64,000 nucleotides of DNA, taken from positions 496,001-560,000 of the forward strand of contig NZ_BMMM01000003.1 in the NCBI RefSeq assembly GCF_014645835.1, read 5' to 3'. This DNA is from Streptomyces albiflavescens. Its GTDB lineage: Bacteria; Actinomycetota; Actinomycetes; Streptomycetales; Streptomycetaceae. Position 1 is the first letter of the stretch; the number at the start of each line of letters is the position of its first letter. Shown piece after piece: positions 32,979-42,765 of the stretch. A program made the position numbers and the translations under genes. The notes beneath the pieces are model-generated. The model was not told the DNA's origin and made no database searches. It saw nothing but the letters and a program-made list of their open reading frames with translations.

Positions 32979-33914
32979 CCGGAAACGGCGGCGGTACTCG
33001 GCAGGTGCCGAGCCGAGGGTCTTCACGAAGGCGCGGCGCATCGCCTCGGGCGTGCCGTAGCCGGCCGCACGGGAGATCTCCTCGATGCCGTCGGCGGTGT
33101 CCTCCAGGAGGCGCCGGGCGTGTTCGAGGCGGACCCGCTCGACGTACCGGCCGGGAGTCATGCCGGTCTCGGTCCGGAAGGCGCGGGCGAAGTGCCGGGG
33201 CGAGAGGCGGGCACGGGCGGAGAGCGACTCGACACTCAGGTCGTCGTCGGGGTGCTCGGTGATCCATTGCTGGACCTCGCGCAGCGGTTCGCGCTGCGCG
33301 GTCTGGGCGGCCAGTTGGGCGCTGAACTGGGCCTGGTTGCCCGGGCGCCTGAGGAAGACGACCAGGTGACGGGCGATGGCGAGGGCGGCGTCGCGCCCCA
33401 GGTCCTCCTCGACGAGCGCCAGGGCCAGGTCGATTCCCGAGGTGACGCCGGCCGAGGTGAACACCTGGCCGTCGCGGACGTAGATGGGGTCCGGGTCGAC
33501 CTGGATCGCCGGGTGATCGCGGGCGAGCTTGTCGCAGTAGGCCCAGTGGGTCGTGGCGCGACGACCGTCCAGGAGGCCGGCTCCGGCGAGCAGGAGGGCA
33601 CCGGTGCAGACGGAGACCAGGCGCTCGGCGCGCGGACCGTGCTCGCGCAGCCAGTCGGTCACACGGGGGTCGGGGCGGCGGGTGCCGGCACCGCCCGGGA
33701 CCAGCAGGGTGTGCGGGGCGGGCGCGTCGGCGAACGAGTGGTCCGGGACGAGGGCGAGGCCGCTGGACGTACGCACCGGTGTGCCGTCCGGGGAGGCGGT
33801 GCGGATGCGGTACGAACCGTCGCGGTAGTTCTCGGCGCCGGCGAAGACTTCCACAGGGCCTGTGACATCGAGGCTCTGCACGGCGTCGAAGAGGACGACC
33901 AGGACGGTTCGCAT
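32961..33914 (-). CDS. GlxA-family transcriptional regulator (DJ-1 plus AraC domains)
   Basis: A 317-residue regulator. The N-terminal DJ-1/PfpI domain (about residues 1-190) has VSVCTGALLLAGAGLL at the nucleophile elbow. The C-terminal AraC DNA-binding domain (about 215-310) has two HTH units, including LSPRHFARAFRTETG and ISRAAGYGTPEAMRRAF. It probably activates genes for the adjacent DJ-1 protein or a quaternary-amine or amino-acid pathway, as other GlxA-type regulators do. It is divergent from the SCO6745-family gene across a 113-bp region. Confidence 0.92.
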   Translation of the reverse strand: MRTVLVVLFDAVQSLDVTGPVEVFAGAENYRDGSYRIRTASPDGTPVRTSSGLALVPDHSFADAPAPHTLLVPGGAGTRRPDPRVTDWLREHGPRAERLVSVCTGALLLAGAGLLDGRRATTHWAYCDKLARDHPAIQVDPDPIYVRDGQVFTSAGVTSGIDLALALVEEDLGRDAALAIARHLVVFLRRPGNQAQFSAQLAAQTAQREPLREVQQWITEHPDDDLSVESLSARARLSPRHFARAFRTETGMTPGRYVERVRLEHARRLLEDTADGIEEISRAAGYGTPEAMRRAFVKTLGSAPAEYRRRFRPAPTH

Positions 33915-34000
33915 GTCTTTGATTCTTGGCTTCCGGGGTGATGGCCGCAATGACGGGCACCCCTCCTTTCCTGCCATCCCCGACTGCGCCGTTCCCTGCG

Positions 34001-34016
34001 TACCGACCAGTCGGTA
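34001..34016 (+). promoter_or_regulatory. TetR-type operator at the promoter of the SCO6745-family gene
   Basis: TACCGACCAGTCGGTA is a perfect inverted repeat (TACCGAC-CA-GTCGGTA), typical of TetR-family operators. A TAATGT box at 34014-34019 overlaps its right end and lies 8 bp before the ATG at 34028, so it is a plausible -10 for a leaderless transcript; no Shine-Dalgarno is present. Binding here would block RNA polymerase. No TetR gene is encoded nearby. Confidence 0.6.
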
Positions 34017-34027
34017 ATGTGCCGGGC

Positions 34028-34894
34028 ATGACCACTCCACTGCCGGAGCGCGCCGGGCGGCGCTGCCACAACGTCCTCAACCCGCTGCACTCGACGCACT
34101 ACTTCTCGCCCGATCTGGGGCGGGAGCTCGCCGCGGTCGGGATCGAGGACAGCAGGGCCGCGTACTTCGCCGTCCGGGCCGCGGCGATGGGCGCGGTGGG
34201 CCCGGGCACGGTGACCGCGACGTTCTACAACTTCCGCCACGAGCTGGTGGCGAAGCACGTACCCGAGGTGTGGCGGGCGGCCTCCCCGGAGGCCGTGCTC
34301 GCGGCACGCGCGCGTGCCGTCGACGCGACGCTGCGCCGGCTGCTCGGCGAGGACCTCATCGGCTCCAAGGAGGTGGCCGAGGCGGCGGAACTCGCGCTGC
34401 GCGCGGCCGAGGCCTGCACCAGGACCGCGCGACCGCTGTATGCCGCCCACGCGGACCTGCCGGTGCCCGACGCGCCGCATCTCGCGCTCTGGCACGCGGC
34501 CACCCTGCTGCGTGAGCACCGCGGCGACGGCCACCTCGCGGTGCTGCTCGACGTGGAACTCGACCCGGTGGAGGCCCTGGTGAGCCACACCGCGACCGGC
34601 AAGGGCATGGCCCCGAAGTGGGCGCTGGGCACGCGCGGCTGGTCCCGGGAGCACTGGGAGGCGGCGGTCGCGCGGCTGCGGGAGCGCGGACTGCTCGACG
34701 CCGAGGGCGAGTTGACCGAGGCGGGTGTGGCCCTGCGCAGCGAGATCGAGGCACGGACGGACCGGCTGGACCGCGCCCCGTACGAGCATCTGGGCGCCGC
34801 AGGCGTCGAACGGCTCACCGAGCTGGCCAAGGGCGTCCTCATGACGGCGCTCGCCGCCGGCGCGTTCCCCGAGGGCATGACCGGCAAGGGTTGA
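34028..34894 (+). CDS. SCO6745-family protein
   Basis: A 288-residue soluble protein of a family known from streptomycetes under the name SCO6745 and related to SalK-type proteins. The first half is helical ([27 protein letters not shown]), and the second half ([25 protein letters not shown]) resembles a winged helix-turn-helix. No metal or cofactor site is obvious. Function is unknown. Expression is probably controlled by the palindrome just upstream. Confidence 0.85.
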   Translation: MTTPLPERAGRRCHNVLNPLHSTHYFSPDLGRELAAVGIEDSRAAYFAVRAAAMGAVGPGTVTATFYNFRHELVAKHVPEVWRAASPEAVLAARARAVDATLRRLLGEDLIGSKEVAEAAELALRAAEACTRTARPLYAAHADLPVPDAPHLALWHAATLLREHRGDGHLAVLLDVELDPVEALVSHTATGKGMAPKWALGTRGWSREHWEAAVARLRERGLLDAEGELTEAGVALRSEIEARTDRLDRAPYEHLGAAGVERLTELAKGVLMTALAAGAFPEGMTGKG

Positions 34895-34982
34895 CACGGC
34901 CGATCGGTGCCCTGATCCCCCGTTGTCGGTGCCACCTGCCACAATTGCCGCGCAACCTCAGTGGAGAAGGCGGTACGGGATC

Positions 34983-37385
34983 GTGACGACACCCCTCGTA
35001 GGGTCCATCGAAGGCAGGATCGCCGAGGAGCTCGGCGTACGGGAGCGGCAGGTCAAGGCCGCCGTCGACTTGCTCGACGGCGGTTCGACGGTGCCCTTCA
35101 TCGCCCGCTACCGCAAGGAAGCGACCGAGATGCTCGACGATGCGCAGCTGCGCACCATCGAGGAGCGGCTGCGCTATCTGCGGGAGCTGGAGGAGCGGCG
35201 CGCCGCGATCCTCGACTCGGTGCGCGAGCAGGGCAAGCTCACCGCCGAGGTCGAGGCACAGATCAGGGGCGCCGAGACGAAGGCGCGTCTCGAGGACATC
35301 TATCTGCCGTTCAAGCCGAAGCGGCGCACGAAGGCGCAGATCGCGCGCGAGGCGGGCCTGGAGCCGCTGGCCGAGGGCCTGCTCGGCGACCCGTCGGTCG
35401 ACCCGCTCGCCGCGGCGGCGGCCTTCGTCGACGCCGACAAGGGTGTCGCCGATCCGCAGGCCGCTCTGGACGGCGCCCGGTCGATCCTCACCGAGCGGTT
35501 CTCGGAGGACGCCGACCTGATCGGCGAGCTGCGCGAGCGCATGTGGGTGCGGGGGCGACTCGCCGCCAAGGTGCGGGACGGCAAGGAGGAGGCGGGCGCC
35601 AAGTTCGCTGACTACTTCGACTTCGCCGAGCCCTTCAAGGAACTGCCCTCGCACCGCATCCTCGCCATGCTGCGCGGCGAGAAGGAGGAGGTCCTCGACC
35701 TCGTCCTGGAGCCCGAGGAGCCTTCCGAGCAGCCGGGGCCGTCCTCGTACGAGGGGATCGTCGCCCACCGGTTCGCCATCGCCGACCGCGGCCGCCCTGC
35801 CGACAAGTGGCTCACCGACACCGTCCGTTGGGCCTGGCGGACCCGGATTCTCGTGCACCTCGGCATCGATCTGCGGCTGCGGCTGCGGACGGCGGCCGAG
35901 GACGAGGCGGTGAACGTCTTCGCGGCCAACCTGCGCGACCTGCTGCTCGCCGCTCCGGCGGGCACCCGCGCGACGCTGGGCCTGGACCCCGGATTCCGTA
36001 CCGGTGTGAAGGTCGCCGTGGTCGACGCGACCGGCAAGGTCGTCGCGACGGACGTCATCTACCCGCACGTCCCGGCCAACAAGTGGGACGAGGCGATCGC
36101 CAAGCTCGCGCGGCTCGCCAAGGAGCACGAGGTCGAGCTGATCGCCATCGGCAACGGCACGGCGTCCCGCGAGACGGACAAGCTCGCCGGTGAACTCATC
36201 ACCAAGCACCCCGAGCTGAAGCTCACCAAGGTGATGGTCTCCGAGGCGGGGGCGTCCGTGTACTCGGCGTCCGCGTTCGCCTCGCAGGAGCTGCCCGACA
36301 TGGACGTGTCGCTGCGTGGCGCCGTCTCCATCGCGCGCCGGCTCCAGGACCCGCTCGCCGAGCTGGTCAAGATCGACCCGAAGTCCATCGGCGTCGGGCA
36401 GTACCAGCACGACCTGTCCGAGGTGAAGCTGTCCCGGTCGCTGGACGCGGTGGTCGAGGACTGTGTGAACGGCGTGGGCGTGGACGTGAACACGGCGTCG
36501 GCGCCGCTGCTGGCCCGGGTCTCCGGGATCACCTCCGGGCTCGCGGAGAACATCGTGGCGCACCGCGACGCGAACGGGCCCTTCCGGTCGCGGACGGCCC
36601 TCAAGAGCGTGGCCCGGCTCGGCCCGAAGGCGTACGAGCAGTGCGCGGGCTTCCTGCGGATCCGGGGCGGCGATGACCCGCTGGACGCGTCCAGCGTGCA
36701 CCCCGAGGCGTACCCCGTGGTGCGGCGGATGGTGAAGACGGCGGGGAGTGAGGTCGCCTCGCTGATCGGCAACACGGGTGTGCTGCGCTCGCTGCGGCCG
36801 GACGAGTTCGTCGACGAGACGTTCGGTCTGCCGACCGTCACGGACATCCTGAGGGAGCTGGAGAAGCCCGGGCGCGACCCGCGGCCCGCTTTCAAGACGG
36901 CCACCTTCAAGGAGGGCGTCGAGAAGATCTCCGACCTGGCCTCCGGGATGGTGCTGGAGGGGGTCGTCACGAATGTCGCCGCGTTCGGGGCCTTCGTGGA
37001 CGTCGGCGTTCACCAGGACGGGCTTGTGCATGTCTCCGCGATGTCCAAGACCTTCGTCAAGGATCCGCGGGACGTGGTGAAGCCCGGGGACATCGTCAAG
37101 GTGAAGGTGCTGGACATCGACATTCCGCGGAAGCGGATTTCGCTGACGCTGCGGCTCGATGACGAGGCCGCGCCTCAGGGGGAGCAGCAGGGCGGGGGGC
37201 GGCCCCAGCGTGGGGGGCGTCCGCCGCAGCAGCGGGGCCAGCAGCAACGGGGCCAGCAGCAACGCCAAGGGCGCGGGGGCGCCGGGGGCGGTTCGCGGCA
37301 GGCCGCGCCGCCGCCGGCGAACAGTGCCATGGCGGATGCGCTCCGGCGGGCCGGGTTGGTGGACCCCAAGCGGGGGCGGGGCTGA
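34983..37385 (+). CDS. tex: Tex-family RNA-binding transcription accessory protein
   Basis: An 800-residue protein with the usual Tex order: an N-terminal helical domain ([19 protein letters not shown]), a YqgF/RuvC-like domain ([18 protein letters not shown]), a helix-hairpin-helix part ([15 protein letters not shown]) and a C-terminal S1 domain ([20 protein letters not shown]). It then has a Gly/Gln/Arg-rich tail of about 65 residues that includes 15-bp near-repeats. Tex binds nucleic acids and affects transcription; its exact role is unsettled. The start is GTG 34983 after GGAGAAGG. Confidence 0.95.
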   Translation: MTTPLVGSIEGRIAEELGVRERQVKAAVDLLDGGSTVPFIARYRKEATEMLDDAQLRTIEERLRYLRELEERRAAILDSVREQGKLTAEVEAQIRGAETKARLEDIYLPFKPKRRTKAQIAREAGLEPLAEGLLGDPSVDPLAAAAAFVDADKGVADPQAALDGARSILTERFSEDADLIGELRERMWVRGRLAAKVRDGKEEAGAKFADYFDFAEPFKELPSHRILAMLRGEKEEVLDLVLEPEEPSEQPGPSSYEGIVAHRFAIADRGRPADKWLTDTVRWAWRTRILVHLGIDLRLRLRTAAEDEAVNVFAANLRDLLLAAPAGTRATLGLDPGFRTGVKVAVVDATGKVVATDVIYPHVPANKWDEAIAKLARLAKEHEVELIAIGNGTASRETDKLAGELITKHPELKLTKVMVSEAGASVYSASAFASQELPDMDVSLRGAVSIARRLQDPLAELVKIDPKSIGVGQYQHDLSEVKLSRSLDAVVEDCVNGVGVDVNTASAPLLARVSGITSGLAENIVAHRDANGPFRSRTALKSVARLGPKAYEQCAGFLRIRGGDDPLDASSVHPEAYPVVRRMVKTAGSEVASLIGNTGVLRSLRPDEFVDETFGLPTVTDILRELEKPGRDPRPAFKTATFKEGVEKISDLASGMVLEGVVTNVAAFGAFVDVGVHQDGLVHVSAMSKTFVKDPRDVVKPGDIVKVKVLDIDIPRKRISLTLRLDDEAAPQGEQQGGGRPQRGGRPPQQRGQQQRGQQQRQGRGGAGGGSRQAAPPPANSAMADALRRAGLVDPKRGRG

Positions 37386-37492
37386 CGCTCTGGCGTCCGG
37401 TGCCGGGGCCCTGGTGACAGGGCGCCCGGCTCCGGGGCCGAACTTGGGGTGGGTGCGCTTACCGGCGCTTGCAGGGTGCCGCTGCGCCCACC

Positions 37493-37512
37493 CGTGCCGC
37501 CCTTAGCGGCAC
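37493..37512. terminator. Small hairpin in the convergent gap between tex and the ABC-F gene
   Basis: CGTGCCGC at 37493-37500 pairs with GCGGCACG at 37505-37512, with a 4-nt loop. Its place between two converging genes suggests a two-way terminator. A 19-20 bp direct repeat (GGCACGCATGCCCGCAGCT) at about 37508 and 37551 lies next to it. The rest of this 213-bp gap shows no gene. Confidence 0.5.
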
Positions 37513-37598
37513 GCATGCCCGCAGCTACGACGGCTGGGCAGCCGGGTCCGCGGCACGCATGCCCGCAGCTGTGGCGACTGCGCCCCGCGCGGAAGGCG

Positions 37599-39239
37599 TC
37601 AGCGCTCCGTCACCTTGCCGGCCGCGACCTCCAGGCGGCGTGTCGTGTGGACCGCGTCGAGCATGCGGCGGTCGTGGGTGACGAGGAGGAGGGTGCCCTC
37701 GTAGGAGTCCAGGGCCGATTCCAGTTGCTCGATGGCGGGAAGGTCGAGGTGGTTGGTCGGCTCGTCGAGGACCAGGAGGTTGACGCCTCGGCCCTGCAAC
37801 AGGGCCAGTGCCGAGCGGGTGCGTTCGCCCGGGGAGAGGGTCGCCGCGGGGCGCAGGACGTGGTCGGACTTCAGGCCGAACTTGGCCAGCAGGGTGCGGA
37901 CTTCGGCTGGTTCCGTGTCCGGGACCGCCGCGCAGAACGCGTCCAGCAAGGACTCCGAGCCGAGGAAGAGCTTGCGGGCCTGGTCGACCTCGCCGACGAT
38001 CACGCCCGAGCCGAGGGTGGCGTGGCCCGCGTCCAAGGAGACCCGGCCCAGCAGGGCGCCGAGCAGTGTCGACTTGCCCGCGCCGTTCACTCCGGTGACC
38101 GCGACCCGGTCCGCCCAGTCGATCTGCAGTGTCGCCGGGCCGAAGGTGTACTCGCCGCGCCGCACCTCCGCGTCGCGCAGCGTGGCGACGACCGCGCCGG
38201 ACCGCGGGGCCGCCGCGATCTCCATGCGCAGCTCCCACTCCTTGCGCGGCTCCTCGACGACATCGAGGCGCTCGATCATGCGCTGGGTCTGCCGGGCCTT
38301 CGCGGCCTGCTTCTCGCTGGCCTCGCTGCGGAACTTGCGGCCGATCTTGTCGTTGTCGTTGCCGGCCTTACGCCGGGCGTTCTTGACGCCCTTGTCCATC
38401 CAGGAGCGCTGCATCTGGGCCCGGCCTTCGAGCGCGGACCGCTTGTCGGCGTACTCCTCGTAGTCCTCTCGGGCGTGCCGGCGGGCCATGTCCCGCTCCT
38501 CCAGATAGGCCTCGTATCCACCGCCGTACAGCGTGATCTGCTGCTGCGCGAGGTCCAGTTCGAGCACCTTGGTGACCGTGCGGGCCAGGAACTCGCGGTC
38601 GTGGCTGACGACGACCGTCCCGGCGCGCAGACCGCTCACGAAGCGCTCAAGGCGTTCCAGGCCGTCGAGGTCCAGGTCGTTCGTCGGCTCGTCGAGCAGG
38701 AACACGTCGTAGCGGGACAGGAGGAGGGAAGCCAGTCCCGCGCGAGCCGCCTGGCCGCCGGACAGGGACGTCATCGGCTGGTCCAGGTCGACGCCGAGTC
38801 CCAGGGAGTCGGCGACCTCCTCCGCGCGCTCGTCGAGGTCGGCGCCGCCGAGGTCGAGCCACCGCTCCAGGCTGGTGGCGTACGCGTCGTCCGCGCCGGG
38901 TGCTCCGTCGACCAGTGCCTGTGTTGCCTCGTCCATCACCCGCTGGGCCTCGGCGACGCCCGTGCGACGCGCGAGGAACTCGCGAACCGTCTCGCCCTCC
39001 CGCCGCTCGGGCTCCTGTGGCAGATGCCCGACGGTCGCGGACGGCGGGGACAGCCGCAGCTCCCCCTGCTCCGGCGTGAGGAGACCGGCGAGCAGCCGCA
39101 GCAGCGTGGACTTGCCCGCGCCATTGGCACCGACGAGCCCGATCACATCGCCGGGCGCGACGACGAGGTCGAGCCCGGAGAAGAGCGAGCGGTCGCCGTG
39201 TCCGGCGGCGAGGTTCTTGGCGACGAGAGTGGCAGTCAT
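37599..39239 (-). CDS. ABC-F family ATP-binding protein
   Basis: A 546-residue soluble protein with two ABC domains and no membrane helices. Domain 1 has GANGAGKST, LSGGQAARAGLA and FLLDEPTNDLD; domain 2 has GVNGAGKST, LSPGERTRSALA and LVLDEPTNHLD. A charged linker of about 85 residues (KNARRKAGNDNDKIG) lies between them, the P-site-tRNA interaction region in ABC-F proteins. Such proteins either regulate translation or protect ribosomes against antibiotics; with no antibiotic gene cluster adjacent, the resistance role is only a possibility. Confidence 0.93.
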   Translation of the reverse strand: MTATLVAKNLAAGHGDRSLFSGLDLVVAPGDVIGLVGANGAGKSTLLRLLAGLLTPEQGELRLSPPSATVGHLPQEPERREGETVREFLARRTGVAEAQRVMDEATQALVDGAPGADDAYATSLERWLDLGGADLDERAEEVADSLGLGVDLDQPMTSLSGGQAARAGLASLLLSRYDVFLLDEPTNDLDLDGLERLERFVSGLRAGTVVVSHDREFLARTVTKVLELDLAQQQITLYGGGYEAYLEERDMARRHAREDYEEYADKRSALEGRAQMQRSWMDKGVKNARRKAGNDNDKIGRKFRSEASEKQAAKARQTQRMIERLDVVEEPRKEWELRMEIAAAPRSGAVVATLRDAEVRRGEYTFGPATLQIDWADRVAVTGVNGAGKSTLLGALLGRVSLDAGHATLGSGVIVGEVDQARKLFLGSESLLDAFCAAVPDTEPAEVRTLLAKFGLKSDHVLRPAATLSPGERTRSALALLQGRGVNLLVLDEPTNHLDLPAIEQLESALDSYEGTLLLVTHDRRMLDAVHTTRRLEVAAGKVTER

Positions 39240-39287
39240 CAGGAGGCCGATCCTAACGGCCCGGCCTCGGGACCCGCGCCAGGGTTT

Positions 39288-39400
39288 TCAGCGGCCCGCC
39301 TGTCCGTTGTCAGTGGTCCGCCCGACCGCACTCAGCAGTCCGCCCGACCGCACTCAGCAGTTCGCCCGTCCGTTCTCAGCGGCCCCCCTGTCCGTTGGCC
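39288..39400. repeat. Degenerate ~23-bp tandem repeat between two minus-strand genes
   Basis: About five imperfect copies of a unit like GTCCGCCCGACCGCACTCAG follow one another; the two central copies are nearly identical. The last copy enters the 3' end of the neighbouring conserved hypothetical gene, where it encodes the final Gly/Gln/Arg residues. It looks like replication-slippage growth rather than a regulatory array. Confidence 0.75.
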
Positions 39401-40410
39401 ATCGCTTCCACCAGCACGCTGCCCGAGGTCCGCGCCACGATGAACGCCTCGCCCTTCACCGCCCTGGCGTCCAGCGCGACCCGGTGCCGCCCCGTCTCCA
39501 GGATCCCGTCGAAGACCTCGTGCGTGTGGGTGCGGGAGAGGCGGTCAAGGCGGTACGCGGTCAACTGGACACGGCATGTGGAGGTGACCTCGATGCCCGC
39601 CTCGCCGTCGGCGGCCACGAGGCGTGTGAGACGGCGCAGCTCCTGCGGGCTGCGGTCCAGGGCGTGCTCGATCTGGGCGACCAGGAGCGGAATGATCGGG
39701 GCGAGGCCCTCGACGTACGCGATGTCGACGCCCGCCCGCTGGAAGGACTGGCGCACGGCCGCACGTTCGTCCTCGCCGACGGCCCGGCCGAAGACCACCG
39801 CGCCGTACGTACGGAGTTCGTCGGCCGGGACGTCCGTGGCGTCGCGGGTGATGTCGGTGCCGATGCCGATGGTGCGCAGGGCGGCGGCGAGCTTGGCGAG
39901 CAGCGCGACGCGGGCGCCGATCAGAAGGACGCGGCGGCGTGGTTCCGAGTCGGCGTCGAGGAGCGAGTTGAGCGCGCTGCGGTACTCGGCGCCACGGAAG
40001 CGGAAGGGCCCTATCCCGTGGTAGCCGTTGCGCTCCAGGTCGGCTCGTTCATCGGTCTGCCAGGCGAAGTCGCGCCACACATAATCGTCCCCTTCCTTCT
40101 CGATGACGGCGGTGACGGCACCGCATTCGAGACTCGCGCACTCCGGGCAGCCGTAGATGACGTACCGGCCGCCGTCGAGCGGGGCGTCGGCCTCCAGCAG
40201 AAGGCTGCGCACCTGGGCGGTGAAGATCGCGGGCGGCACGTCGGAAGCGAGCGGGGACACCGCGTCGAGGTCGGAGAGCTGGAACAGCAGCGGGCGACCG
40301 TCGACGATGAAGTCCACGAAATCCCGGTGCACTTGGTAGTCACCGTTGGCGAGGACTCCACCGGCACGCATCGCCGGTGCCAGGCCGAAGGTCGCATACT
40401 CGGCAGACAT
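39376..40410 (-). CDS. Conserved hypothetical protein (344 aa)
   Basis: A soluble protein I cannot assign to a family. The start ATG 40410 begins MSAEYATFGLAPAMRAGG. A cysteine cluster GCPECASLECG in the first half suggests a bound metal, perhaps zinc. The central part, RRVLLIGARVALLAKLAAAL, has a Rossmann-like look, and the C-terminal part is a mixed beta domain. There is no signal peptide. It is divergent from the D-amino-acid oxidase gene with a 66-bp space. Confidence 0.8.
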   Translation of the reverse strand: MSAEYATFGLAPAMRAGGVLANGDYQVHRDFVDFIVDGRPLLFQLSDLDAVSPLASDVPPAIFTAQVRSLLLEADAPLDGGRYVIYGCPECASLECGAVTAVIEKEGDDYVWRDFAWQTDERADLERNGYHGIGPFRFRGAEYRSALNSLLDADSEPRRRVLLIGARVALLAKLAAALRTIGIGTDITRDATDVPADELRTYGAVVFGRAVGEDERAAVRQSFQRAGVDIAYVEGLAPIIPLLVAQIEHALDRSPQELRRLTRLVAADGEAGIEVTSTCRVQLTAYRLDRLSRTHTHEVFDGILETGRHRVALDARAVKGEAFIVARTSGSVLVEAMANGQGGR

Positions 40411-40476
40411 GCTGTGAGTATCCCCAGACTGAGAGTGATGTGAGCACGGCATGACAGATTCCGTTAACGTCCCCGC

Positions 40477-41442
40477 GTGAAGAACACTCGCAGCGGTGAA
40501 GTGATCGTGGTCGGCAGCGGTGTCATCGGCCTGACGACGGCCGTTGCCCTGGCCGAAAACGGCACGCGGGTACGGGTGTGGGCACGAGACCCCGCCGAGC
40601 GGACCACCTCGGCGGTTGCGGGCGCGCTGTGGTGGCCGTATCGCATCGAGCCGAAGGCTCTCGCTCGCGCGTGGGCCCTCCAATCACTCTCCGTGTACGA
40701 GGAGTTGGCGGGGCAGGCCGAAGAGACCGGCGTACGCATGGTCGAGGGCGTACTGGGCGAGTCGCGGCTGGACGAGCAGCTCTCGTGGGTCGCCGGCCGC
40801 GTGCCGGGACTGCGGGCGGCGACGGCCGAGGAGTACGCGGGGACGGCGCTGTGGGCGCGGCTGCCGCTGCTCGACATGCCGGCGCATCTGCGCTGGCTGC
40901 GCGAGCGGCTCCTGCGGGCGAGGGGGACGATCGAGGCGCGCTCGGTGGCGGATCTCGCGGAGGCCGAGGCACCGATCGTCGTCAACTGCACAGGCCTCGG
41001 CGCTCACGAGCTCGTACCCGATCCGACCGTGCGGCCCGTGCGCGGGCAGCTCGTCATCGTCGAGAACCCCGGTATCCGCACCTGGCTCGTCTCGACGGAC
41101 GCGAACGCCGGGACGACCACGTACCTCTTCCCGCAGCCGGACCGGCTGGTCCTGGGCGGCACCACCGACGAGGACGACTGGTCACTGACGCCCGACCCGG
41201 TCGTGGCGCAGGAGATCGTCGAGCGGTGCGCCGCGCTGCGTCCCGAGATCGCCGGCGCGCGCGTGCTCGACCACCGGGTGGGTCTGCGGCCGGTGCGCGA
41301 CTCGGTCCGGCTGGAGCGTGAGGTGCTGCCGGACGGGCGGGTGGTGGTGCACAACTACGGTCATGGCGGTGCGGGCGTCACGGTGGCGTGGGGGTGCGCA
41401 CGAGAGGCGGCCGGGCTCACACACCCGACCGCCTCCGCCTGA
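40477..41442 (+). CDS. D-amino-acid oxidase
   Basis: FAD enzyme that oxidises D-amino acids to keto acids, ammonia and hydrogen peroxide. The 321-residue protein has the FAD motif VVGSGVIGLTTAVALAE, the AVAGALWWPY segment, RPVRGQ, and the C-terminal VGLRPVRDSVRLE and HNYGHGGAGVT motifs that carry the substrate-binding Arg. It starts with GTG 40477. TAACGT at 40465-40470 lies 6 bp upstream and no Shine-Dalgarno is visible, so the transcript may be leaderless. Confidence 0.93.
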   Translation: MKNTRSGEVIVVGSGVIGLTTAVALAENGTRVRVWARDPAERTTSAVAGALWWPYRIEPKALARAWALQSLSVYEELAGQAEETGVRMVEGVLGESRLDEQLSWVAGRVPGLRAATAEEYAGTALWARLPLLDMPAHLRWLRERLLRARGTIEARSVADLAEAEAPIVVNCTGLGAHELVPDPTVRPVRGQLVIVENPGIRTWLVSTDANAGTTTYLFPQPDRLVLGGTTDEDDWSLTPDPVVAQEIVERCAALRPEIAGARVLDHRVGLRPVRDSVRLEREVLPDGRVVVHNYGHGGAGVTVAWGCAREAAGLTHPTASA

Positions 41443-41475
41443 GGACCCGAGAACCCCAGGACCTGAGGACCGTCC

Positions 41476-42765
41476 TCAGCAGGCCGTCTCCGGCTCTGCG
41501 GCCGTGAGGTGGTACGGCGCACGCTCGTCGAGGAGCAAGGGGACGAGGGCGCGCAGGGACTGCCGCAGCGGTACGAGGACGCCGTCGCCGTCGCCGTCCG
41601 GTCGTACGCGCACGCCGTGCAGGCCGAGTTCGTCGCGCACGTCCGCGTACTGGTCGGCCGTGAGCCGGTAGCCGCAGGGCGGGTCCTGGATCACCTCGGC
41701 GGGTTCGGCCGGGTCGTTGTCGGCGCCGCCGAGGTAGACCGGGCCGGTGTCCCGGTAACCCGCGAGCCGGGCCGCGCCGGTGGCCGCGGCGACATGTGCG
41801 CCGCGCTCCCCGGTGAAGCGGAACAGGCCGCCGAGCGCGGCCAGTTGGGAATGTACCCGGCGCCTGTTGTTCAAGGAGTTGTCGGCCCGCTCCGCATCCG
41901 TGACGGCGTCGACTCGGCTCTCGATGAGCAGGCCGACGGAGTGCTTCACTCCCGACATGTTCCGCAGGATGCGCTCCTGCCCGTCACCGGCGGTCTGTTT
42001 GATCGGGTCGCCGGTCACAGGGTCCGTCCAGATGCCGTACGTGCCTGTCGAGTACCCCCCCTCCTGGGCGGCGGGCCGTACGTAGTCCCGCGACAGGGTC
42101 TGCGCCTCGTCGTGCACGGCCGCGTCCGTGTTGAGGTTGCGCGGCCAGAGATCGAAGAGATCCTTGTCGTAGTACTTGGGCGTGGCCCCGTACTCGTGCA
42201 GGTCGTAGACGACATCGGGCCTGTGGTCGCGCAGGACGGCCGCCATGGCGCGGGCCTCGGCCGTCTTGAGGGCGAGGTGGTCGCGGTTGATGTCGACACC
42301 GTCGCTGTTCCCGCGGGTGTCCGCGGCGCGGCCGTCGGGGTTGGCGGTGGGGACGACGAGCACGCTGGTGCTGCGCAGGAATCGCCGGGTGCGCTCGTCC
42401 TTCGCGTAGGCCAGGTCGCGGATCGTCGTGAGGCAGGCCTCGCGCCCGGACGGCTCGTCGCCGTGCTGGCTGCACACGAGGAGCACAGTGGTGGCTGTGC
42501 GACGGGTGCCGATCCGGACGAGCTGGAGCGGGCGGCCCTGCTTCGTGGTACCGATCCTGGACACGGCCATGCGGTCGCTCGTCCTGTCGACGGCGGCCAG
42601 GAAGTCCTGCTCCTCCGGTTGGCTGGTCCAGCGCGCGCCGTCGGTCTGCTCGAACCCGGTACGCGGCGGGGTCTCCGTCGCGTACGCGGGTGCCGTCAGC
42701 AGGGGCGCGGCCAGGGCCGTGGCGGTGACCGCCACGGCCAGGGCGCGGATGTTTACGTGGATCAA
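41476..42765 (-). CDS. Secreted M14-family carboxypeptidase
   Basis: Predicted extracellular zinc peptidase of 429 residues with a 28-residue signal peptide ending TAPAYA. The zinc site is HGDEPSG (H and E) and the later His in [10 protein letters not shown]; the catalytic Glu is likely in LLIESRVD. Substrate-binding features NPDGRA and NRDHLAL are also seen. It starts at TTG 42765, which overlaps the stop of the S15 peptidase gene (TTGA) and follows GGGGGAGACC. It is thus coupled to that gene, and both should degrade extracellular peptides. Confidence 0.92.
   Translation of the reverse strand: MIHVNIRALAVAVTATALAAPLLTAPAYATETPPRTGFEQTDGARWTSQPEEQDFLAAVDRTSDRMAVSRIGTTKQGRPLQLVRIGTRRTATTVLLVCSQHGDEPSGREACLTTIRDLAYAKDERTRRFLRSTSVLVVPTANPDGRAADTRGNSDGVDINRDHLALKTAEARAMAAVLRDHRPDVVYDLHEYGATPKYYDKDLFDLWPRNLNTDAAVHDEAQTLSRDYVRPAAQEGGYSTGTYGIWTDPVTGDPIKQTAGDGQERILRNMSGVKHSVGLLIESRVDAVTDAERADNSLNNRRRVHSQLAALGGLFRFTGERGAHVAAATGAARLAGYRDTGPVYLGGADNDPAEPAEVIQDPPCGYRLTADQYADVRDELGLHGVRVRPDGDGDGVLVPLRQSLRALVPLLLDERAPYHLTAAEPETAC

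Noticed and set aside
37599..39239. ABC-F gene as an antibiotic resistance gene of a biosynthetic cluster
   Set aside because: No antibiotic biosynthesis genes are adjacent; the sequence alone does not separate resistance from housekeeping ABC-F proteins.
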